A stretch of DNA of 64,000 nucleotides. Source: Streptomyces sp. NRRL S-118 (GTDB taxonomy: Bacteria; Actinomycetota; Actinomycetes; Streptomycetales; Streptomycetaceae). Below the pieces are notes generated by a model, which had not been told where the DNA came from, searched no databases, and saw only the letters and a list, made by a program, of their open reading frames with translations. Shown in pieces: positions 9,340-19,172 of this stretch; within the stretch, counting starts at the first letter, position 1, and each line of letters opens with the position of its first letter. Position numbers and translations under genes: made by a program. The stretch is taken from NCBI RefSeq assembly GCF_000716335.1, contig NZ_KL591005.1, positions 189,652 through 253,651 of the forward strand, in the 5' to 3' direction.

Positions 9340-9480
9340 CTACCGCTTCGGTCCGGGCACGGTGGTCAGAAGGGGCCGGGGGGAGGTCTCGCCCTCCGGG
9401 GCGAGGTCCGCCACGGCGAGCAGCAGGACCAGGAGCAGGACGGGGACCAGTCCGATGGCGGCGGCTACGAGGGCGCGCAT
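9340..9480 (-). CDS. 46-residue membrane peptide upstream of the DUF3068 gene
   Basis: A short gene reading MRALVAAAIGLVPVLL at the start, then a leucine/valine helix to about residue 26, then a polar tail containing GETSPRPLLTTVPGPKR. It resembles a small conserved Streptomyces membrane peptide family (from memory the one labelled SPW_0924). It ends 9 bases before the DUF3068 start, so the two are probably co-transcribed, and a role with that envelope protein is plausible but unproven. GGGAGG precedes the ATG. Confidence 0.7.
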   Translation of the reverse strand: MRALVAAAIGLVPVLLLVLLLAVADLAPEGETSPRPLLTTVPGPKR

Positions 9481-9560
9481 GGGCGGCCTCCCATCTGATG
9501 AACCGTCAGTTCGCGTCCGGCCCGCACCGTAGCAACGGCGCCGCGAGATGGGAACACGTC

Positions 9561-9596
9561 GTACCGCCCGCCTCCCCCGGGGGAGACGGGCGGTAC
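9561..9596. terminator. Strong hairpin downstream of the transglycosylase gene
   Basis: Arms beginning GTACCGCCCG and ending CGGGCGGTAC form an 18-bp stem with a single mismatch and almost no loop. It lies 43 bases past the transglycosylase stop on the minus strand and upstream of the small-peptide/DUF3068 operon, so it separates the two units. Confidence 0.85.
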
Positions 9597-9639
9597 GGAG
9601 ACGGCCGGTGCGGCGACGGGCGGTGTGCGCGAAGCCGGG

Positions 9640-11328
9640 TCAGGCGACCTGGAGCTCGACGGTCAGGGTCGCACCGCCGGGGGCGGTCAGCCGGAGCAGG
9701 AACGTGCCGGTCTGGCCGTCCGCGTACATCTTCGGGAGCCGCAGGACGCCGTCGGCGTCGGTCTTCAGCCCCACGAGGGTGCGGACCGGCTTGCCTTCCT
9801 CGTCCTTGAAGAAGGGGCCCTTGTCGTTGACAGCCGGGGCGTCCGCGGACGTGATCATGGTGGCGGTCAGCGCGACACCGGCCGCGACGGCGCCCTTGTG
9901 GGTGGCCTTCACCTCGACCTGGTCGGCGAACTCCGCGTCGGGGGCCGCCGTCAGCGCCTTGTCGTCCGTGCGGGTCAGCGCGTCGGCCTGGCGCTCGGTG
10001 ACGGTCGCGGTGAAGTCGAGGCCGGGCAGGGCGCGGCGTACGACGGTGGCGCGCACGGTGAACTCGCCCGTCCGCTCGCCCGCCTGGAGCGGGGGCGCGG
10101 TGGCGGTTCCGTCGGCGGAGGTGGTGACGACCGCGCTGGTGGCCGGGCCGGTGGCGGTCGCCAGGCGGGCGTCCGTCGCGCCGATGATCTCGAACTTGAC
10201 CGCGACCTTGGCGACCGGCCGGCCGGCCCGGTCGAGCGCCACGACCGCGGGGCGCTCGATGAAGCGGCCGCCCGCCGTCGCGCTGAGCGCGCCCGTACCG
10301 GCGTCCTTGATGCGCGCCACCGTGTCGGAGGGCGACGGGGACGGCACGGGGGTGGGCGTCGGCGTCGGCTTGGCCGGCGGGACCGGCTTGGACGGGCCGG
10401 ACGTGGGGGGCGGGGTCGGCTTCGGGCTCGGCGACGGCGAGGTGGTGGGCGGCGTGACGGACGGCGACGGGACCGGCGTCGGGCGGGTGACCGGCTTGTT
10501 GTCGCTGCGGTCGACCGGCAGGACGCCCGTGCCGTCGGGGACCTGGTGCGTACCGCGCTTGTAGTACTCGAACCAGGACAGGACCGTACGGAGGTACTCC
10601 GTCGAGCGGTTGTAGCTGAGGATCGCCCTGTCGAGGTCGGCCTTGACGGCGAGGTTGCGGTCGTTGGCGCACAGGTACATGCCGGCCGCCCGCGCGGCGT
10701 CGTAGATGTTGTTGGGGTCCTTCAGGCCGTCGCCGTTGGCGTCCTGTCCCCAGGTGGCCCAGGTGGACGGGATGAACTGCATCGGACCGACCGCGCGGTC
10801 GTGCGTCTTGTCGCCGTCGTACGCGCCGTCGTCGGTGTCGGAGATGTTGGCGAAGCCCACACCGTTGAGGACCGGGCCGAGGATGGGCGAGGTGGTGGTG
10901 CCGTTGGCGTCGACACGGCCGCCGCGGGCCTGCCCGGACTCCACCTTGCCGATGCCCGCGAGGAGCTGCCACGGGAGGTTGCAGCCGGGGTCGGCGGTCT
11001 TGAGGTGCGTCTCGGCCTGCTTGTAGGCGGCGAGGACGGTGGCCGGTATGCCCGCTTCCGACGGCCCCACGGCCGGGAGGTTCACGGAAGTGCCGGATTT
11101 GTCCGGCGTGTTGAGCGGGGGCAGGTCCGTGTAATACGGGGAGTCGCCCGTGGCGGAGCCGCCGGGGGACGACGAGGTCGCGTCGGCGGCCTGCGGGTCG
11201 CCGTTGCCGGCGTCGGCGGGAGGGGTCGCACCGGGGGCCTGCGAGGCGGACAGGGCGGCCACCGCGGCCGCGGCGACGGCGGTGCTGGTCGCTCCCTTGC
11301 GCAGCCGGCGGCCGATGTGCGCTGCCAT
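9640..11328 (-). CDS. Secreted lytic transglycosylase-like protein with C-terminal beta domain
   Basis: A 562-residue exported protein. The N terminus has a signal peptide (RRLRKGATSTAVAAAAVAAL, then ASQA). The catalytic domain, roughly residues 85-265, is of the SLT/MltB type: the probable catalytic Glu in GIGKVESGQARGG, then AVGPMQFIPSTWATWG and the C-terminal YNRSTEYLRTVLSWFEYY block. Such enzymes cleave peptidoglycan glycan strands with 1,6-anhydro product formation. A Pro/Ser/Thr-rich linker (about 285-345) leads to an Ig-like region. The ATG at 11328 has GGGGGAGGA upstream. A single cistron with its own terminator; a cell-wall remodelling role is inferred. Confidence 0.88.
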   Translation of the reverse strand: MAAHIGRRLRKGATSTAVAAAAVAALSASQAPGATPPADAGNGDPQAADATSSSPGGSATGDSPYYTDLPPLNTPDKSGTSVNLPAVGPSEAGIPATVLAAYKQAETHLKTADPGCNLPWQLLAGIGKVESGQARGGRVDANGTTTSPILGPVLNGVGFANISDTDDGAYDGDKTHDRAVGPMQFIPSTWATWGQDANGDGLKDPNNIYDAARAAGMYLCANDRNLAVKADLDRAILSYNRSTEYLRTVLSWFEYYKRGTHQVPDGTGVLPVDRSDNKPVTRPTPVPSPSVTPPTTSPSPSPKPTPPPTSGPSKPVPPAKPTPTPTPVPSPSPSDTVARIKDAGTGALSATAGGRFIERPAVVALDRAGRPVAKVAVKFEIIGATDARLATATGPATSAVVTTSADGTATAPPLQAGERTGEFTVRATVVRRALPGLDFTATVTERQADALTRTDDKALTAAPDAEFADQVEVKATHKGAVAAGVALTATMITSADAPAVNDKGPFFKDEEGKPVRTLVGLKTDADGVLRLPKMYADGQTGTFLLRLTAPGGATLTVELQVA

Positions 11329-11536
11329 AGGTGCGGTCCTCCCCCTGGTGACGGCTGTGGTCCGTACTCCCCTGCACGGATGCTCAGCAGACCCTACGTC
11401 AATCGAGGGCACCGGCACACTGCCCTCTGACCGCTTTTCACGCTTTCGTCACCACTTGACGTACCGGAATCCGGAGGGCGAACGTCGCGCATACTGACCG
11501 TCATTGACCGACCGGATCCAGGGGGACGCACCCGTC

Positions 11537-12349
11537 ATGCCGTTCACGCTCAGCCATGCGGCTGCCGTACTGCCGGGGATACGCAGGTCCGGGGCCGGGC
11601 GCGGGCCGCTCGTCGCCTCGGCGCTCGTCGCCGGGTCGTTCGCGCCCGACATGACGTACTTCGCGGACACCGCGCTTCCGGGCGCGATGCGCTTCGGCGA
11701 CGTCACGCACGCGCCGGTGGGCGTGGTGACCGTCGACGTGGCCGTCACGGCGCTGCTGGTCGCGGTGTGGCTGATGGTGCGTGAGCCGTTGGTGGCGCTG
11801 GTACCGCGGCGGTGGCAGGGGCCGGTGCACGCGCTCGTACGGGGGCGGGCGTGGCACGGGCGGCCGCGGGCGGCGCTGGCGGCGTGGTTCTACGTCTCGG
11901 CGGTCATCGGGGCGGCGACGCACGTGGTGTGGGACTCGTTCACGCACCTGGACCGGTGGGGCACGCAGGCGGTGCCGGTGCTGAGCGAGGTGGTGGCCGG
12001 GTTCCCGGTGTATCTGTACGCGCAGTACGGCGGGTCGGCGGTGGCGCTGGTGGTGCTGGCGTGGTTCACCGGCAGTGCGCTGCGGCGGCAGCGGGCGGCG
12101 GCGCCTGCCGCTCTGCCGGTGCCGGTGCCGGTGCTCGGGCGGCGGGGGCGGTGGCTGGCGGCGGGCCTGCTCGGCGGGTGTGTGGCGGCCGGGGCCGTGC
12201 ACCGGTGCCTGCGGTGGTACGCGTACTGGGGGCGGGCTCCCGAGACACCGCTGGACATCATCCCGACGATCTGCTTCGGCGCGGGCGCGGGGCTGGCGGC
12301 GGGGCTGCTGCTGTACGGCGCGGCGATGCGTCTGCGGCGGGCGGCTTGA
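11537..12349 (+). CDS. DUF4184 family membrane protein
   Basis: A 270-residue polytopic membrane protein with the family start MPFTLSHAAAVLP, an SFAPDMTYF segment near residue 39, and HVVWDSFTHLDRWG near 136. Histidine and aspartate clusters of this kind suggest a metal-binding hydrolase-like membrane fold, but the activity of DUF4184 is unknown. Five or six hydrophobic segments are visible. ATG 11537 was preferred over the open frame from 11504 because family members begin at MPFTLSH and a GGGGGA lies 10 bases upstream. Confidence 0.87.
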   Translation: MPFTLSHAAAVLPGIRRSGAGRGPLVASALVAGSFAPDMTYFADTALPGAMRFGDVTHAPVGVVTVDVAVTALLVAVWLMVREPLVALVPRRWQGPVHALVRGRAWHGRPRAALAAWFYVSAVIGAATHVVWDSFTHLDRWGTQAVPVLSEVVAGFPVYLYAQYGGSAVALVVLAWFTGSALRRQRAAAPAALPVPVPVLGRRGRWLAAGLLGGCVAAGAVHRCLRWYAYWGRAPETPLDIIPTICFGAGAGLAAGLLLYGAAMRLRRAA

Positions 12350-12367
12350 GGGGACTTCCCCGGGCGC

Positions 12368-12405
12368 CCTCCGCCCGCGGCACCGTCGGGTGCCGCGGGC
12401 GGAGG
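12368..12405. terminator. Perfect 17-bp bidirectional terminator hairpin
   Basis: CCTCCGCCCGCGGCACC and its exact reverse complement are separated by a 4-base loop. It sits between the convergent DUF4184 gene and polA and can serve both. Confidence 0.92.
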
Positions 12406-12429
12406 GGTGGCAGGGTGGCGGGCTGGGCG

Positions 12430-15141
12430 TCAGTGGGCGGCGGAGTCCCAGTCCGGGCCCACGCCGACCGAGACGTCCAGCGGGGCGCGGAGGTCGACCG
12501 CCGACGACATCTCGTGCCGGACGATCTCCTCCACCCGCTCGCGCTCGCCCGGGGCGACCTCCAGGACGATTTCGTCGTGGACCTGGAGCAGCGGCCGGGT
12601 CCTCAGCTCCGCTTCCCGCAGCGCCCGGTCGACGCGCAGCATCGCGACCTTCACGATGTCGGCGGCCGTGCCCTGGATCGGGGCGTTGAGCGCCATGCGC
12701 TCCGCGGCCTCGCGGCGCTGGCGGTTGTCGCTGTTGAGGTCCGGCAGGTAGCGGCGGCGGCCGAGCATCGTCTCGGTGTACCCGGTCGCGCGGGCCTCGT
12801 CGACGACGCGGCGCAGATAGTCCCGCACCCCGCCGAACCGCTCGAAGTACGTGTCCATCAGGGCACGCGCCTCACCGGCCTCGATGTTGAGCTGCTGGGA
12901 CAGGCCGAAGGCGGACAGTCCGTACGCCAGGCCGTACGACATGGCCTTGATCTTGCGGCGCATCTCCGCGTCGACCGCGGCCCGCTCCACGCCGAACACC
13001 TGGGAGGCGACGGTGGTGTGCAGGTCCTCGCCGGAGGTGAACGCCTCGATCAGGCCCTCGTCCTCGGAGAGGTGGGCCATGACCCGCAGCTCGATCTGGC
13101 TGTAGTCGGCGGTCATCAGCGACTCGAAGCCCTCGCCGACCACGAAGCCGTGCCGGATGGCGCGGCCCTCGTCGGTGCGGACCGGCACGTTCTGCAGGTT
13201 GGGGTCGGTCGAGGAGAGGCGCCCGGTCGCCGCCACGGTCTGGCTGAAGGTGGTGTGGATGCGGCCGTCGGCGGCGATCGTCTTGATCAGGCCCTCGACC
13301 GTGGAGCGCAGCCGCGCCTGCTCGCGGTGGCGCAGCATGATGACCGGCAGTTCGTGATCGGTCTGCGCGGCCAGCCAGGCCAGCGCGTCCGCGTCCGTGG
13401 TGTAACCGGTCTTGGTCTTCTTCGTCTTGGGCAGGTTCAGCTCACCGAAGAGGACCTCCTGGAGCTGCTTGGGGGAGCCGAGGTTGAACTCGTGGCCCAC
13501 GGAGGCGTGCGCCTCCTTCACCGCCTGCTGCACGGCGCCCGCGAACTGCTGCTCCATCGCCTCCAGGTGGGCCCGGTCGGCGGAGATGCCGTACCGCTCC
13601 ATCCGGGCCAGCAGCACCGACGTGGGCAGTTCCACGTCGTGGAGGAGCCCGGTGGCGCCGACCTCCTTCAGCTTCTCGCCGAACGCCTCGCCCAGGTCGA
13701 GGACCGCACGGGCCTGTGCCATGAGGGCGTCGGCCTCGGCCCGCTCGTCGGCGCCGAAGGCGAGCTGCCCGTCGGCCGCGGCGGGGGCCAGCTCCCGGTG
13801 GAGGTACTCGACGGACAGGGCGTCCAGCGCGAAGGAGCGGCGGCCCGGCTTGACCAGGTAGGCGGCGAGGGCGGTGTCCATGGTGATGCCCTCGACGTGC
13901 CAGCCGTGCTCGGGGAAGATCCGCAGCGCCTCCTTGGCACTGTGCAGGACCTTCGGGCGGGCGGGGTCGGCGAGCCAGGCGGCGAAGGCCTTGTCGTCGG
14001 CCTCGTCCAGCTGGGTCGTGTCGAACCAGGCCGCCTTGCCGTCGGCGCCCGCCAGCGCTACCTCGCTGACGTTGCCGACGCCCAGGGCCCAGGTGGCGAC
14101 GGTGGCCATGCCCAGCGGCTGCGCGCCGTGCTGCTCCAGCCAGAAGGCCAGCTCGCCGGCGCCCAGCACCGTGCCGTCGAGTTCCACCCCGGCGTCCGGG
14201 ACGGGGGCCGCTTCCTCCTCGGCGCCCGGGTCGACCGCGAGGAGCCGCTCGCGGAGGCTGGGGTTGCGGATCTCCAGGACCTCCAGGAAGCCCTTGAGCG
14301 CGGTCCGGTCGTACGGCCGGCGCTCCAGGTCCGTGACGGTCTTCGGCAGCTCCACGTCACGGACCAGCTCGGTCAGGTGGCGGTTGAGCTTCACGGACTC
14401 CAGGTGGTCGCGCAGCGCCTGCCCGACCTTGCCCTTGACCTCGTCGGCGCGCTCGACCAGCTCCGCGAAGGAGCCGAACTGGTTGATCCACTTGGTGGCG
14501 GTCTTCTCGCCGACACCGGGGATGCCCGGCAGGTTGTCGGAGGGGTCGCCGCGCAGGGCGGCGAAGTCGGGGTACTGCGACGGGGTCAGCCCGTACTTCT
14601 CCTGGACCTTCTCCGGGGTGAACCGGGTCAGCTCGGAGACGCCCTTGGTGGGGTAGAGCACGGTCACGTGGTCGGAGACCAGCTGGAAGGAGTCCCGGTC
14701 GCCGGTGACGATCAGCACCTCGAAGCCCGCGGCCTCGGCCTGCGTGGCGAGGGTCGCGATGACGTCGTCGGCCTCGAAGCCCTCGACCGCGAACCGCTCC
14801 GCGTTCATGGTGTCCAGGAGCTCGCCGATCAGCTCGACCTGGCCCTTGAACTCGTCGGGCGTCGAGGAGCGGTTCGCCTTGTACTCCGGGAAGTCCTGCG
14901 AGCGCCAGGTCTTGCGGGACACGTCGAACGCCACCGCGAAGTGGGTGGGCGCCTCGTCACGCAGCGTGTTCGCCAGCATCGACGCGAAGCCGTAGATGGC
15001 GTTGGTCGTCTGGCCGCTCGCGGTGGTGAAGTTCTCCGCGGGCAGCGCGAAGAACGCCCGGTACGCCAGGGAGTGCCCGTCCATGAGGAGCAGGCGCGGA
15101 CGGTTGTCGTCTGGGGTCTTCTTCGATGCTGTCTCAGCCAC
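12430..15141 (-). CDS. polA: DNA polymerase I
   Basis: A 903-residue family A polymerase for repair and Okazaki-fragment processing. Residues 1-310 are the 5' nuclease (LLLMDGHSLAYRAFFAL, GFEADDVIATLA, VTGDRDSFQL, LRGDPSDNLPGIPGVGEKTA). The 3'-5' exonuclease-like domain (about 325-510) lacks the acidic motifs: no DxE at Exo I, and the Exo II region reads SAKEAL. The polymerase domain has motif A DYSQIELR (Asp679), the O-helix RRKIKAMSYGLAYG with Tyr736, and motif C QVHDE (Asp856). So proofreading is absent, as known for actinobacterial Pol I. GTG at 15141 has AGGA 8 bases upstream. Divergent from the molybdoenzyme gene. Confidence 0.97.
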   Translation of the reverse strand: MAETASKKTPDDNRPRLLLMDGHSLAYRAFFALPAENFTTASGQTTNAIYGFASMLANTLRDEAPTHFAVAFDVSRKTWRSQDFPEYKANRSSTPDEFKGQVELIGELLDTMNAERFAVEGFEADDVIATLATQAEAAGFEVLIVTGDRDSFQLVSDHVTVLYPTKGVSELTRFTPEKVQEKYGLTPSQYPDFAALRGDPSDNLPGIPGVGEKTATKWINQFGSFAELVERADEVKGKVGQALRDHLESVKLNRHLTELVRDVELPKTVTDLERRPYDRTALKGFLEVLEIRNPSLRERLLAVDPGAEEEAAPVPDAGVELDGTVLGAGELAFWLEQHGAQPLGMATVATWALGVGNVSEVALAGADGKAAWFDTTQLDEADDKAFAAWLADPARPKVLHSAKEALRIFPEHGWHVEGITMDTALAAYLVKPGRRSFALDALSVEYLHRELAPAAADGQLAFGADERAEADALMAQARAVLDLGEAFGEKLKEVGATGLLHDVELPTSVLLARMERYGISADRAHLEAMEQQFAGAVQQAVKEAHASVGHEFNLGSPKQLQEVLFGELNLPKTKKTKTGYTTDADALAWLAAQTDHELPVIMLRHREQARLRSTVEGLIKTIAADGRIHTTFSQTVAATGRLSSTDPNLQNVPVRTDEGRAIRHGFVVGEGFESLMTADYSQIELRVMAHLSEDEGLIEAFTSGEDLHTTVASQVFGVERAAVDAEMRRKIKAMSYGLAYGLSAFGLSQQLNIEAGEARALMDTYFERFGGVRDYLRRVVDEARATGYTETMLGRRRYLPDLNSDNRQRREAAERMALNAPIQGTAADIVKVAMLRVDRALREAELRTRPLLQVHDEIVLEVAPGERERVEEIVRHEMSSAVDLRAPLDVSVGVGPDWDSAAH

Positions 15142-15265
15142 GGGGACGATCCTGCCACGGACCACTGACAATCCGGCTCCCGGCCGAGGGGCGGTCCCGG
15201 CCGCCCCGCCGGGCGTGACAGGATCGGAGACGTACACCGGACGCAACCGCTCAAGGGAGAGCGCG

Positions 15266-17545
<2,280 letters not shown>

Positions 17546-17626
17546 GCGTTCGCTTAGGCAGCCGGCGCCCCTGGCCGGCGGCCACACATCAGGGACATGA
17601 CCGTACGACGATCGGAGCCGGGCCCC

Positions 17627-18115
17627 ATGGGCGAGCAGACCACCGTGAAGTTCCCGCAAGAGGTCATCGACGAGTACAGCGCACTCGGTGTCGACCTGCC
17701 CGCCCTCTTCTCCGCCGGGCACCTGGGCAACCGCATGGGCGTGCAGATAGTGGAGGCCTCGGCGGAGCGGGTGGTGGGCACCATGCCCGTCGAGGGCAAC
17801 ACCCAGCCCTACGGGCTGCTGCACGGCGGCGCGTCCGCCGTGCTCGCCGAGACCCTCGGCTCGGTCGGTTCGATGCTGCACGGCGGTGTGTCGAAGATCG
17901 CTGTCGGCGTGGACCTGAACTGCACCCACCACCGCGGCGTCCGCAGCGGCGTGGTGACCGGCGTCGCCACCCCCGTGCACCGTGGGCGCTCCACCGCCAC
18001 GTACGAGATCGTCATCACCGACGAGCAGGACAAGCGGGTGTGCACGGCGCGGCTCACCTGCCTGCTCCGCGAGGTGACCGCCTCCGACGAGCAGCGGGTG
18101 CGCGGCACGGACTGA
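17627..18115 (+). CDS. PaaI-type hotdog thioesterase
   Basis: A 162-residue acyl-CoA thioesterase-like protein with a hotdog fold. The signature NTQPYGLLHGGASAVLAETL near residue 62 contains the Asn, HGG and Glu of the PaaI/YdiI active site, followed by VDLNCTHHR. It probably hydrolyses aryl- or acyl-CoA esters; the substrate is unknown. An upstream ATG at 17597 is in frame, but its ribosome site abuts the codon, whereas GGAG lies 9 bases before 17627. Separated from the peptide cassette by a perfect hairpin. Confidence 0.88.
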   Translation: MGEQTTVKFPQEVIDEYSALGVDLPALFSAGHLGNRMGVQIVEASAERVVGTMPVEGNTQPYGLLHGGASAVLAETLGSVGSMLHGGVSKIAVGVDLNCTHHRGVRSGVVTGVATPVHRGRSTATYEIVITDEQDKRVCTARLTCLLREVTASDEQRVRGTD

Positions 18116-18137
18116 CCGCTCGTCAGGAACAGCCGGA

Positions 18138-18174
18138 CGACCGGGCCGCGGACACGATGTCCGCGGCCCGGTCG
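18138..18174. terminator. Perfect 15-bp bidirectional hairpin between the thioesterase and peptide A
   Basis: CGACCGGGCCGCGGA and its exact complement flank a 7-base loop. It lies 22 bases past the thioesterase stop on the plus strand and 10 bases past the peptide A stop on the minus strand, marking the left edge of the accessory cassette. Confidence 0.9.
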
Positions 18175-18184
18175 CATGTCACCG

Positions 18185-18391
18185 TCAGGCCGACGGCGGA
18201 CAGGGCGAGCTGATGTAGCAGGTGCCGCAGGAGGTGTAGCCACCGACCACATGGCAGATCTGCCGGAAGTAGAAGCGGTTGCGCTGGTTGCAGTAGCAGA
18301 TCTTCTCGAAGGTGGTGTCCGCCTGGGCCACGGCCTTGGGCACGAGCCTGCCCAGAATCCTGTCGCCCATCGTCCCCATGAATCCCGTCAC
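18185..18391 (-). CDS. Six-cysteine leader peptide A (candidate exported disulfide peptide)
   Basis: A 68-residue peptide of no family I recognise. The N-terminal 24 residues form an amphipathic leader with no membrane helix, ending in VPKAVAQA and an AxA-type site before Asp25. The core has six cysteines at 32, 34, 46, 55, 58 and 64 (CYC, then CHVVGG, then TSCGTC). The GTG at 18391 has AGGA 7 bases upstream; this start places VPKA at residues 17-20, exactly as in peptide B (24149-24346), which supports it over the longer open frame. It is a single gene behind a SARP-like repeat. Likely exported and oxidised; bioactivity unknown. Confidence 0.85.
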   Translation of the reverse strand: MTGFMGTMGDRILGRLVPKAVAQADTTFEKICYCNQRNRFYFRQICHVVGGYTSCGTCYISSPCPPSA

Positions 18392-18460
18392 TGCCGTTTC
18401 CTTTCGAGTACTTACTGCCGGAAAGAAGCAGATTCGACCGTAGCAACGGCAGATACGGCG

Positions 18461-18482
18461 CTCCGTACAGCTCGTATACACC
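18461..18482 (-). promoter_or_regulatory. SARP-type direct repeat upstream of peptide A
   Basis: Read on the minus strand, GGTGTAT and GCTGTAC begin 11 bp apart. Eight bases after the second heptamer comes GTATCT, the position where SARP-activated promoters have their -10. The same arrangement (GCTGTAT, GCTGTAC, then CTATGG at 8 bases) precedes peptide B. The distance from the repeat to the peptide A GTG is about 70 bases. Confidence 0.65.
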
Positions 18483-18627
18483 CGGCGGAAGAGACCGGTC
18501 CGGCGACCGTATCCACCGAACCGCCCGATACGCCCATAGGCACTCAACTTCCACGCCCATTGCAAACGGGGCGAACGGGGCGCGACGCACACATGGGTTT
18601 CCCCTGCCTCCGGGCAGAAAAAATACA

Positions 18628-18657
18628 TTGACAGGCATTGCGGCGGACGTGCACGAT
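18628..18657 (+). promoter_or_regulatory. Probable promoter of the protease-SARP pair
   Basis: TTGACA at 18628-18633 and CACGAT at 18652-18657 are 18 bases apart, in an AT-rich patch unusual for this chromosome, ending 33 bases before the protease GTG. The 299-bp divergent gap (18392-18690) also has a 9-bp tandem AACGGGGCG near 18566. No SARP-like repeat was seen on this side. Confidence 0.5.
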
Positions 18658-18690
18658 CACACCGACCGGGGGAACCCATGGAGGGTGTCT

Positions 18691-19143
18691 GTGCCTGTTC
18701 TGTTGATTATCGGCGGGCTCCTCCTGGCCCTCATCGGATCCGCCTTGACCGCGTTTCGCATACGCAGCCGGTACACCGTCGTCACCGTGGAAGGCACCAG
18801 CATGGCGCCCACGCTTTCCCCCGGGGACCAGGTGGTGGTGGAACGCCGCACCATCGACCAGGTGCGGCCCGGGGACATCGTCGTGCTGCAGCCCCCGCGG
18901 AGGACGGGTGACTACGAGCCGGTGAGCGACCGCGCATGGAATATCAAGCGCGCCGCCGCCCTCCCGGGAGACCGCATTCCGGAGGGAATACCCGGCAGCG
19001 AGGACCTCCCCGAAGTGCCCGACGGGATGCTGGTGGTGCTCGGCGACAATCCGGACAGCATCGATTCCCGTCACCGGGGATTCTTCGAGGCCGACCGGAT
19101 CATGGGTGTCGCGGTACGCCGACTGGGCGGCAGCGCCTTGTAA
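18691..19143 (+). CDS. S26 family membrane signal-peptidase-like protease
   Basis: A 150-residue type I signal peptidase-like protein. One N-terminal membrane helix (residues 3-21) precedes the S26 domain. Catalytic Ser37 lies in EGTSMAPTL, catalytic Lys86 in WNIKRAAALPGD, and the conserved box is GDNPDSIDSR (118-127), so the Ser/Lys dyad is intact. It is shorter than housekeeping SipW/LepB enzymes and close to the SodX-like maturation proteases. GTG at 18691 was chosen because GGAGG lies 6 bases upstream. It is followed 29 bases later by the SARP gene. The neighbouring peptides carry AxA sites and the exporter has no peptidase domain, so it is the obvious candidate for leader removal (inference). 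Confidence 0.88.
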   Translation: MPVLLIIGGLLLALIGSALTAFRIRSRYTVVTVEGTSMAPTLSPGDQVVVERRTIDQVRPGDIVVLQPPRRTGDYEPVSDRAWNIKRAAALPGDRIPEGIPGSEDLPEVPDGMLVVLGDNPDSIDSRHRGFFEADRIMGVAVRRLGGSAL

Positions 19144-19172
19144 AAAATCACATACCGGGGGACAGCCACAGC

